Positions 12,701 through 24,700 of a stretch of DNA of 64,000 bases are shown here, one piece after another. The position numbers and the translations under genes are program-made. The notes under the pieces are model-generated. The model did no database searches and was not told the DNA's origin. It saw only the letters and a program-made list of their open reading frames with translations. The stretch is from Nilaparvata lugens. Taxonomy: Eukaryota; Arthropoda; Insecta; Hemiptera; Delphacidae. Within the stretch, counting starts at the first letter, position 1; each line of letters starts with the position of its first letter. The DNA is taken from positions 43,069,858-43,133,857 of the forward strand of contig NC_052508.1 of assembly GCF_014356525.2 (NCBI RefSeq), read 5' to 3'.

Positions 12701-15700
12701 GATATGGAAAAGGCTGTGCGACAAAAGATTGAGTTGAAAAGGATTAATGATAATCAGAGGAAAGATAGACTCGAGGAACTCGAACGAGAGAGACAATTGG
12801 ATGATCTCTATAGACAACAGGTATCTATGTAGTGAATAATATTCATTATCTCATTATCCTAGTAGAATTTCATATTATTAAGATTAAATTCTGTACGGTA
12901 ATAGTTTTCTGTAGCTTGTCCAACTTAACATTTTTTTGTTCAAGTGTACATATTCTTGATAAATTCTCACCTTACTTCAGATCTTCAACTAGTTTATTTG
13001 TTATTACAAAAATCAGTTCAGCAACATATTGCTTTAAAATTAGTATCCTATCAATCAAAATTAAATTTCATAACATTTTCGAGCTATATGTCACCAAAAT
13101 TGAATCTGAAATAAAAATTAAGGCATTTTGAACACCAAGTATTCAGTTTTACCTGAAAATATCAATCATTGTTTGAATGCGATAACTCAGATTAAAATTT
13201 CAACCCAGAATGAAGTAGATTTGTATTGTAGACCAATGATGAGATTTCATTAATGAGGAATTATTTCGTTGATCCAATTGAGGGAGGAGCTTATGTAGGA
13301 AGTGTTCTGTACTAAGACATTGGTTCTATTGTGTGATACATTAACTCATCTCTTCAAAGTGGCAATTGTTCACTCTGTGAGAAGTAGTCACTCTGATAAG
13401 TTGTGAAACATGTGCCTGCTACTCCCCTTGAATGCGTGACCACATGAAACCGCTAAATATAATTAGTTATAATATTTTTAAAAAATTATGAAAAAATGAA
13501 TTTCACCATGAGTTTGAAAATAGCTTTCCATCTAGAGTTGTAGTTCAAATAATTTATCAACAGGATATTCTTTCTTTTACCCACACAATCCCAGAGCTTA
13601 CGTGTACACTATCCTCAAAGGTCTCATAGTTTATGAGGGCAACTAGTACTCGTACATAATAACTATAGTGAAATTCACGTTGTTGTAAAGTGAGCACTAA
13701 ATTAACATTGGTTTGCTATCCTTGTCTGTAATAATTGCCAGATAAAGCAGATAACTCCATCCTTTCCCAGCCGCGCACCATTGTCAAATTGTTTGCAAGA
13801 TATGAATCTATTCTAATAAAATTCTTATCTCACTCACTCACTCACTGATCACGATTTCTGGAAAACTACTGGATGGATTGCAACAAAACTTGGAATATAG
13901 CTTCCTTGAACGTTCTAGGTGCCCACTAAGAAATCTTTTGGCGATATTTCAACTCTAAGGGTGGTTTTTAAGGGTTTAAAGTTTGTCTTTTAGCATGTAT
14001 ATTCTTATTCTCCCAATCTCATATGTTATTATAGATCTATAAAATTCAGGACCTCCTAAATACCGGACCTGAGCATGCAAACAAGATGGCCGCCATGTTT
14101 GGTGGACCAACTTACTGCCATCAGCTAGATTCCAGCTCTCTCTAATAACTTATGACACTGTTCAAAATCATTTTTAAGAATTTAAATAAGGTTTAGTATA
14201 CCGGACCTGAGCATGCAAACAAGATGGCCGCCATGTTTGGTGGACCAACTTACTGCCATCAGCTAGATTCCAGCTCTCTCTAATAACTTATGACACTGTT
14301 CAAAATCATTTTTAAGAATTTAAATAAGGTTTAGTGTAATTAATTTAATAAAATTTTATTAAAGAAGTAATTATTTGATAGGGTAATTGGACTTTATTTA
14401 TTCTCATGCACATAGCATTCAAGTGCAATGCACATGCACATAGCTTATATTTATCGTTATTTTATTCTAGCCTAAGAATTCAATGTTCTCAATTTTCGTG
14501 ACTGCTTGCTGGGGCAACTGATTATTATTTTTCATGTTGCAGTAATTGTTCAGAAATATATTGCCCAATACCTTTAAACACGATTTAATTGTGTTCTAGG
14601 AAGGCTGATTTGGAAAAATTGTAGGGAAGGCACCATCACATAGTTTTACTTTTTTATTAGAACAGTCACATAAGAATCATCTTCACACAAAAACTTGTTT
14701 TCTTTAATAACGTCTAATGCTCTAAAATGATTGATACACACATCCGAATTGTTGGTGACTTTAGAATCTTTCTACACCTTGTCCATTTTTCCTCAGCTCT
14801 TTATCTTTGGGAAAAGTAAATATTGTCACTAAGGGGGTTTTTCTATAATATAGTTCGATTTACACCCAGGGACAACAATTTCTAGGCATGTTCAATTAAA
14901 ACTGTTCACAGGTCTACTCATTGTAGCATGTTGTTATAAAGCTAAATGTTATGTTACGGATGATAAACAAAAATTAATCTAGGCTACGGTTGAATATTAT
15001 AAAATTATTGTTGATTAAAACACTGAATACACTTCGAACACGCAACACTCACTATACATTTTGAATTCTTAAAACTGTACTATTCACAATTTGAATTTAT
15101 TAAACACTTACAAAACACTTTGAATACTAAAAAATCTAATTTGAATCTCTATTGCATAATAAGTAATTAGAATTGATCAATTATAAAACTCGTAAATATT
15201 TTAAAGCCCGTGACATTTGTAAACAAACTTCACTTAACTACAACTAAATACTAAAAACTGATGACAACATAACAGTGTCAGCTGAGTTGAGACCCCACCA
15301 AATATCGGCGCCATTTTACCTAAATTGTCACACAGGCGCAGGTCCGGTATTTAGGAGGTCCTGTTTAGAGAGAGAGAGAGTACCTCTTCGAAACAGTTGT
15401 TAACTGTCAACTAAATTAATAATTTTGACAGGTTGGCATTAAGTTGAGATTACTTCATTAGGTTGGCACCAAGTTGAAGAACTAATCAAAATGCAATTAT
15501 TCGAGAACAAATTGAAGGAATAGCTATGATTGAAGCAACAGTGCCCAATCAATTTGTTCTCGAATAATTGCGTTTTGATTAGTTATTCAACTTGGTGCCT
15601 ACCCAATGAAGTCATCTCAACTTAGAGATTGGGAGAAGAAGAATATACTTGCTAAAAGACAAACTTTAAACCCTTAAAAACCACCCTTAGAGTTGAAATA

Positions 15701-18700
15701 TCGCTAAAAGATTTCTTAGTGAGCATCTAGAACGTTTAAGGAAGCTATATTCTAAGTTTTGTTGCAATCCATCCAGTAGTTTTCCAGAAATCGTGATCAG
15801 TGAGTGAGTGAGTGAGTGAGATAAGAATTTTATAAGTATAGATGCCAGCTGTTATTATGTGAAATAAGCTCTCATTAAATGAAATTATTTTAAAAAATGT
15901 GAAAAAAAATTATATAAAAAGTGTGACATTATTTCACATAATAATAACAGCTGGCATCAAAAGCAAACATGTCAAACATGATTGAAATATTGAAATAGTA
16001 GCAATCATCAACATTATTATACTTTGAAAGCAGTTTCTGCTTGAATATGTGTATTTGTGGATATGTATGTATGTCGGACGGATCTCGTAATCGGCTCTAA
16101 CGATTTTGATTAAGTCCGGTATATAGTGGGTTTGCGACAAAAAACATTATTTTGGAACAGCTCTCAACTCTGGGAAAATTCGCTGAAGTTCCTTGAGAAA
16201 TTATTGTTGGTCCCTCAAGTAGCAGCTGATCAGAAAAAAAGTTTTCCATAGTCTATTGAAAACGTAAGAGAGTGTGAGCAAATGAAAAAGATTATACTAG
16301 ATGTAGTTGAGTTACCAAATTTGGCAACCTTATTTTAAAACATTGCAGTATTCTTGGAACATCTGGTATAATAGGTCCAGAAAGTGACCGGATGATAGCA
16401 AAAAAATTATAATCGATCTCTCCAAACATATGGTAGTTGAATGTAATGTTCATTGTGAGGTGATAGAAATGCGACTAATTTCTTCAGCTTCTGTTGTATT
16501 GGTTCCTCTGTTGCTCTATGTTTGTAAGCAGCCATGGCCTTGAGAGAGGCAGTTGCACTGTTTATTTCTATTCGGACTAAATACCACGAGAGAACCAAAC
16601 AGAGAAGCCTTCTATTTAAAAAAACCCTGCTTCGATCAATTCTCATGAAATTTAATCCTGATTGAAATTTAACAGGCTTTTGTGCTACTGGGCCTGATAT
16701 TTTCATGTTTCAAAATCAGCTAAAAACTAAATCGAAAAAAACATAATATTCCATCAGCTGCTCCTATTTCCTTTCATGATGTCATTATATGACACAAGAC
16801 AAACCTATTGATATTGATAGATCACAAGTAAATAATAAAGTTGTCAATTTAGATAGAATTAAAATTGAGTTACATCCAAATTTTCATCACTGAGCTTTTG
16901 GTTTCGAGCTAAGATCAAAGGAAGAAATCATATAATGGTAGTCAATAATCAAAGTGATTGAATGAACTCTATTCAGATTTATGCAAATTCACATTAAAAT
17001 GATCCCACTTCAATATTTATGATAGTAAAGTTTAGTACATGAGAAATCAGCCACAATAAATGTTATACTAACTATAATGAATGGACTCTTTATGCATGAA
17101 TGGACTTCCATGGAAGAAAGAATCAGTGGATTGGCTGCTTTTACACTTTTGGATAAGTGAAACTAAAAGTAAGCGACAGGCTATGCCAAAAATTCCAGAA
17201 TAAGCAAGAGATCCATGGATACCAGAGTCATCAAATTCCGAATCAACTAAATTTGGAATTTAATCCTGAATTGAATGACTGCCTTTATTTTGACCTATGA
17301 GGGCGAAGTTAGGGCGCAGTCGGCCCTCTCTTACACTTAACCCTCGAGCAAAAACAAAAAATAACATGATCACTGCTAATTTGATAACTGTCAACGGGAA
17401 ATATTAATTGCCAATGAATAAAGTCGAGGTTGTCTCTTGAACCCCGCCCAATATTCTACACAATTCGCTGCAATTAGACTACTATTCTACAGAGCACTTC
17501 CAACACATCAATGATTAATCGAATGATTTGACTCAATAGTTTTCATGCCAAGTTGTAGACTAATCTCAAAAACGATTATAACAATTCTGGTAGAATTTAG
17601 ATTATAAATGGTACACAAAAATAATCTTATCTTTTAATTTCCCGTAGCGAAGCACGGGTGCCCTGCTAGTGTATATATATATATATATCACGAAGTAGTC
17701 ACGAATAGTAAATTCTTGACTAATGAAAGGAGATTAGTTGTATGATTTTTGAAGCGACCGAGCGCTGTTATTAGCTGTTATCTCGATCTAGGGATCAACG
17801 AGCAAGTCAGCCTTCACGTTAAATAAATGTTCATTTCCCATAAACTACTACATCAATTACAGAAAATATTAGATAGTTTACATTACATACAATAGTTAGT
17901 TTAAAAAAATTCTTATAATTTGTCTTCTACATGTTTTGTGTTTTCTGTGTGGAAATAGAGCTACTTCACTATGGCGTACCATGTTCTGGAGTAGATTTTT
18001 TCTATGCGGAATAGTAATTAGTAAGTGTTTAGTAAGTCATTAGGTGTTTAGTTGAAAATGTGAGTTGTTGTTTGAAATAGTTTTTTCTATGTTCTGTCTC
18101 TCTTTGCTCATCAACCAAATGTGTACTATTGTTTTGAACTGTCTAGGATGATTGACCTGTTTAAGCTGCGTTTACACCAAAGTTATTAACAAAATGTTAA
18201 TAACTTAATCCTTATAGATTCTATTAGATTGAACATAACTTATACACGTGATGAACATATGTGTTTGTCAAGTTCCGTTCAACCTAATCTATAAGGATCA
18301 AGTTATTAACATTTTGTTAATAACTTTGGTGTAAACTCAGCTTTAAAGTTTGCAGGAAGCAGATTATATAATTTTGGTGCTAAATGATTGAAATGTCTTT
18401 GGTATAGTGCCTTCCTTGCAGCATTGGTAATGAGAAGATTCCTGTATCTAGTGTTGTGGTTATGGTTTCTGGTTTGAAATGCTGTTGGATTCAGTACATG
18501 GTTTTTATAGATCTATGAAATTCAGGACCTCCTAAACACGGACCTGAGCTGCAAACAAGATGGCCGCCATGTTTGGTGGAGCCAATGGGAGTTAATAGGC
18601 ATAAGAATGGAAAATTTAAAAAGAGAAAGTCATACAATTATCCTCAAAATTTAGTATTTGCTTGAGAATTACTGGTATGTACTGTCCAATAACAACTGTC

Positions 18701-21700
18701 ATATACAGATTGAATCTAAAAATATTATGACCCTTTTTCTCATACACTTTACTTTCGCCTGTTGCTCTGGTGTTATTTCCATAGCATGGTCTTCACTGTC
18801 TCTATAGTCTCTGGAGCTGTTTTGTACATCTCTTGATGTACTCGGTTGATTATCTGAATCACTCTTTGATTTGTTTTGAAAGTTGAAATTCTATCTTTTA
18901 TCGGGATTAATCATGATCATGAATAAGATGAATGATCATAAAAATTTTCATCATTATCTAAAAAGCAAAATTTGACTCAATCAATAGCTTCTCTGTAACA
19001 ATAAATGGAAGAGAATCGGAATTAATTGTATAGAATGTATAATTAGGCGTCTTCCTCCACTTCTCTTAGCATCAACGTTGTAACTACACATGAACTTGGT
19101 TATTAATATCAATATTTAGAGTCAGCTAACTTGCAAAACCCGCTTATCAATTTGAATTTTCAAGGCGAGGCCGAACCAGGACCTCCTATATACTACCGGA
19201 CCTGAGCCTAGAAGAAAATGGCCGCCGTATGTGGTGGTCTTATAGAAATTCCTACTGAGGAAAAAATCACTAATCAGAGTTGTTAGCGTCTCAGTTTGTC
19301 GAAATCTCAGTTCGTCCAGTTCCCGTTTTAAATATCAATGCCGGCCATCACATACGGCGGCCATTCTTTTGTAGGCGCAGGTCTGTTATATAGAAAGTCC
19401 TGGCCGAGCCTCTTTAAGAAGAGGAATAAATAAAATAGTTATTTATGTATTAAGAGCATAAAACACGACTTTATCGCTCGAGTCAAAACAGTTACAAAAC
19501 AGTAGCGATGCGTATAGCGGAGTGTGGTAATTTTGACGAGAGCGATAAAGAAGCTTTCCGCTCGAATTACATACAAAATTTTTTCTACAACTGCAGTATT
19601 GGATTCCAATACAATAGACAGTTTTTTTTTAAAAATAATTCATCCAATTGTTTTGATAAATAATAATAATAATAAAATGATACAATTTAATTATTCTATC
19701 TAATCATAATAATTTATTTTATAATGATTTATTATTATAATAAGATAAAACAATTAGTATCATCTTAAAAAAAAATTGGTAGGACCGTGGGACCTACCAC
19801 TGGGTAGGATAAGTAATTTGAACCTGGGACCTTCAGCGTGAGAGGCAATGCTCTATGTGACTTTGACACTATGACTGTTGGAAATGGGGCGAAAAAGTAG
19901 GTACATGAACTTATTGTGGAATTGCATTTTTCTAAAATGTAGCCTACTGCACATACGCTGCAGTTAGTGAGCGTAAAGAAAACAGCTGGTGAGCGTAGAT
20001 TATTGCTTGCTCCTCACAAAACAACTGTTTTATGATGAGTTTTCAGTTCATAAAGAAGAACTTTACGAGCGGTTGTAGAAATAGTTATTTGTATATCTAG
20101 AGTGAAAAGTACTGTTTTTTCTCCCTGAGGGAAAAGTTTGAAGCCCGAGGCGAAGCCGAGGGGAACAATTTTCCTGAGGAAGAAAAAACATTCTTCACTC
20201 GTGATATACACAACATTTTTCCTCTACCTACATTTTTATTAAAACTGCAAATAAAATTATTTTTCCTCCACCTACTGTCTAAAGTACTTACTTTACTCCC
20301 TGGAACATAATACTAAAGTGTCACTTTTTCGCTCTCGGTACTAAAAAACAGAAAAACTTCTAGGGAGGAAAAGTAACTCCATTTAAATAACATGGGAAGC
20401 ATCTCTATTTTGAAAACGTACATTTGAAATAGTTTAGATGGTCTAAGCTCAGATGAGGAAGCATATAGAGTAGTTGGTCTGGCCAGAGCATTCGAATTGT
20501 AGCGCCAGAACGCCAGACTGCAGTTCTGCCAATAGTAGGCTTGTGTTTGCGCCAGCGCAGACCGTCCTTCTGCTTTGGCCTTGTCGTCCTAGTTTTTAGT
20601 CTGTCTTGTCTCGTCAGCCCGTTGTCTTGTTGCAAGACCAAAATTGTGTTTGTCATGTAATTTCGATCGGAAATTTCTTGTAAATAATTGTTTGAGTGTC
20701 GTGTGTGTGAATTATGAATATAACAGCGTAAATAGTATTGAATTGAATTAATTTGAATCGGATTTGAATTTATAAAGAATCCAGTTTGAGCTTTGTTCAA
20801 AACACAGTGCAGAGCCTGCAAGTTGAACACAGAATCAACGAGAAGGCAGCCCGTAAGCAAATAACCTGTCTATTCCCCGATTTTGTCCCACCCTGAACCT
20901 GACCAGAACACCTAATAAAGGCTTCGAAGGGCAAGTAGTCAAGATTGGAATAAATCTGGTGAGTTTTTGCTCTTTTTTATTGTTCATTAATGCCGAGTTT
21001 AACTGTACAAATAACCTGGCTCAAATTGAAGATTAAATTTTGCCCCTTGTTTGTATTTGATTATTTGAATAGTAAATTACAGTCCTCTGGTAGCTCTAGC
21101 CTGAGCTTTGTTCAGAACAGTAGTCATTAAACCAACTAAATTCAATACCTCAACCAGACATTTGATCAATATAAGAAATTTATGTTTCTATGCTAAAATT
21201 ATCACAAACTTCATATCATTATACTAAAAAAATTTATACAATTTTTTTTATTCCATGTTATTCAAAATACCAGCCAACGAATATTCCTCATTAACTAATC
21301 AAATTTGAAACGGGAACTTCATCATAGTTGTAGTTGTGGCGGCCATTGTTGTTACAACTTTTGCCAACAATAGCGCATAGCTCTGTTTGGCAGAGAACTG
21401 TGATTGCAGGCCAGCTGTTTCTGTTTACTTTTTAGATTATGTTGTTACACATTGTTTGGTCAAGTACATTTTTAAAAATTATTTTATTTGCGGTTTTTAT
21501 AAAAATGTAGGTGGAGGAAAAATGTTGTATATATAAGGAGTGAAAAATTATTTTTCTGCCTCAGGAAAATTGTTGCCCTCGGCTTCGCCTCGGGCTTCAA
21601 ACTTTTCCCTCTGGGAGAAAAAACAGTATTTTTCACTCTAGATATACGAATAACTATTTAAAAACGTACGTGACCAAACAATGTGTTACAAAATAATCTA

Positions 21701-24700
21701 AAAAGTAAACAGCTGGGCTGGCTTGTAATCACAGTTCTCCGCCGACAGCGCTATGCGCTATCTGTCGGCAAAAGTTGTAACAACAATTGCCGCCACAACT
21801 ACAACTATGATGAAGTTCTCGTTTCAAATTTTATTCGTTTAAGAGGAATATTCGTTGGCTGGTATTTTGAATAACATGGATTTTTTTTTTAAATATTTAT
21901 ACATTTTTTAGTATAATGATATGAAGTTTGTAATAATTTTAGCATACAAATATAAATTTCATATATTGATCAAATGTCTGGTTGAGGTATTGAATTTAGT
22001 TGGTTTAATGACTACTCTATATGCTTCCTCATCTGAGCTTAGACCTTCTCATCTTTTTCAAATGTACGTTTTTAAAATAGAGATGCTTCCCATGTTAATA
22101 TTTAAATGGAGTTACTTTTACGCTCTAGGGAGTTTTACTGTTTTTTGCTCCCGAGAGCGAAAAAGGGACACTTTAGTATTATGTTCCAGGGAATAAAGTA
22201 AGCACTTTGGACAGGAGGTGGAGGAAAATAAATGTTATGATAATCAATTGGAGTATTAGTTACTATGAAGTTGTTTGGTTGGTTACCATGGTTTCTAGGT
22301 GAATTCATCAATAATCAGTCGGATCGGGCAAGAAAATTGTGAATTATATTTATAATTATATTTTTTGTTGTTGTTGACGTCAATAAATATTTTTTGAATT
22401 ATTATTATTGAAATGAATGACACATTATATAATTTACTTACTCCCCATGACTAAAGTGTTCACTTTTCCTAGTCAGAATCTAAGTTCAAAATCAACCAAT
22501 TCTCTCATTTAACAAATTCATCATGCACGTGTTATTAAACCTAAACCTACTATGTTCCAAATTTCGTGAAAATCGTTAGAACCGTTTTCGAGATCCTTTG
22601 GATATAGCCCAGTCAATGAAGGTCCAAAAAAGCAGTTTCGATCCGATTTTTTATTTATTTATTCTATTTTATTTTTTTAAATCAAATAAAAGCTGAATTT
22701 CCCACCATCGATAGAACCCTCCCAGAGGGTCATTCTCCCAAAAGTCCCAAGAAATCCCCTTGGAGCTTTCCGCCCCAGCCCCCTAAAACATGAAAAATGC
22801 AGGTAAACATGGGAAATCAATTATCTCTGTAGCCATTGATCGGAAACAGTTCTATTATATGCCATTCGATTCTTTACATTATGGACTACAATATTAGTTA
22901 TATTCATTTTTCCAATAAAATCAACAGTTTTCTTGATAAAATAATATATATGTAAAAATTTAGGGGGTATGTGATTTGATTTTTTTGTTTTCTTCGATTA
23001 ACTTCGAAACAAGTAGTTTTAAAGGAAAATGAGCCAAATAATTAATATTGCAAATCCATTGATATATATTGTTATGTATTTACAATTCGATTTGACGCTG
23101 TGGAAGGGGAAACAGTCGACGCGGAATGGCGCGGCTGACTCTCTTAGCCATAGTAAACAGCAAACTGGAAATCAATTATCTCTGTAACCATTAATCGGAA
23201 AAAATCTATCATATGTCATTCGATTCGTTACATTATAGACTAAAATATTAGTCGTATTCATTTCCTCAATAAATCAAACAGTTTCCTTGATAAAATAATA
23301 TATATGTAAAAATTTAGGGGTTTTTCGATTTAATTTTTGTTTTCTTCGATTAACTTCGAAGCAAATAATCTAAAGAAAATTAGACAAATAATTAATGTAG
23401 CCACATTCGTTGCGAATCCATTGATGTATATTGTTATTTATTTGTGATTCGATTTGACGCTGTGGAAGGGGAAACAGTCGACGCGGTACGGCGTGGCTGA
23501 CTCTCTTCACCATAGTAAACAGTAAAATACAGTAGTAGGCCTACTGCTTTCTAAGTTGCATCTTATTCACACTATGGCGCTCGAAATAATCAATTTTGTC
23601 TATTGTTTTGACATGTGATGAAACTAGTTTTTCTCATTTTAATTCTCTAAATTCTCTAAAATCATTTTGTTGTTATATATGTGCTAAATCATGCATTCTA
23701 TGACAGACAAAGATATTGTTTGCAACCGATAAAATATTCATACTATTACATAATATAATACATATTTAAAATATGTGTGTATGATCATAATTCTATGCTG
23801 AAATTTATCATAAGTTATGAATGTCAAAAACTGAGATAAATCATAGATTACAATAGTGTTAACAGTGGCAATTTCCTGAGAAAAATCATAGCGTGCAGTG
23901 TTTGCTGTTTTCTACAGTTAATATTCTCCAAGCCAGGTTGATAATATACCTTCAGTTGAGCCAAATATATATGACGGCTGAGGCATAAAAAAAATTATAC
24001 ATTGGGCTCGTTGAGTTGAAACTTTCTATGATTCTCTCTGTAAAGTAGCTTATCTTCCGTTCTTACCAGTTGAATCTACATTATTTAGACAGTCCAATAT
24101 GAAAATTCAGTAGATTCTAAAGATGAAAGCCATGCTTACATACAAATTAAGGAAGAGTAAGCATGCATAAAAGGTAGGAAAATCATGAAAGTGTTTCACA
24201 TTTAACCACAAAGTACCCTACCGTATAAGATTAATTGAAAGATGATTCATCATCTTCTATTATTTTTGTTAACATATCGATTTTTCACCTCCATTCGCAT
24301 CTTGTCATTCATTACACAAGGTTGGCAGAAGCTTTTCTTTATGTCGATTTCGATTAATGTTGATTGAAATTGATTTTGATTAGGGCACCAAAAGAATGGA
24401 TCATTTTCTATTTGAAGCATTCAAATTAAATCTATTGAACATGATTTCTTATGACTTAACATTCACAGATTTAATTGGGTGAAGCTATTTGAAAAATGTA
24501 CCTGATTATCAATTTCATGGTTTTTATACCATTCTAGTTCATTGTGATCATTGAAGGGTTGAAGTGATGAGTTAGTTCAAGAGAATTCTAGTACACAAGT
24601 ATATTGTGCTTATAATGGGCTCTTCTTTATTTTCTATCGATGTTTTGCTCCAGTAGAGAAAATTTAAAATGTTGGTTTTACATTTTATAAGCTTTATAAA

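Larger units (their letters stand above)
13807..17669 (+). mobile_element. composite Helitron, non-autonomous
   Basis: The left end begins TC (tctattctaataaaattctt). The right end has a GC-rich hairpin (cccgt agcgaagc acggg, 17641-17658) followed by tgccctgCTAG. It lies between A (13806) and T (17670), the A/T target of Helitrons. The interior is built from nested inserts: a 215-bp inverted repeat, a TIR element and a hairpin element. No Rep/helicase ORF is visible. The full-length assignment assumes that the two ends belong together; the second 5' end in the opposite orientation at 15843 could indicate two elements. Confidence 0.6.

Noticed and set aside
12644..12832. Apparent small + strand gene starting at an internal ATG
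   Set aside because: It is the inside of MNS1 exon c; the last codons and stop are intronic.
13820..13850. CRISPR-like or regulatory array of tcac repeats
   Set aside because: It is a simple tetranucleotide run at a Helitron 5' end, found in inverted form at 15800-15820; a eukaryotic genome makes CRISPR implausible.
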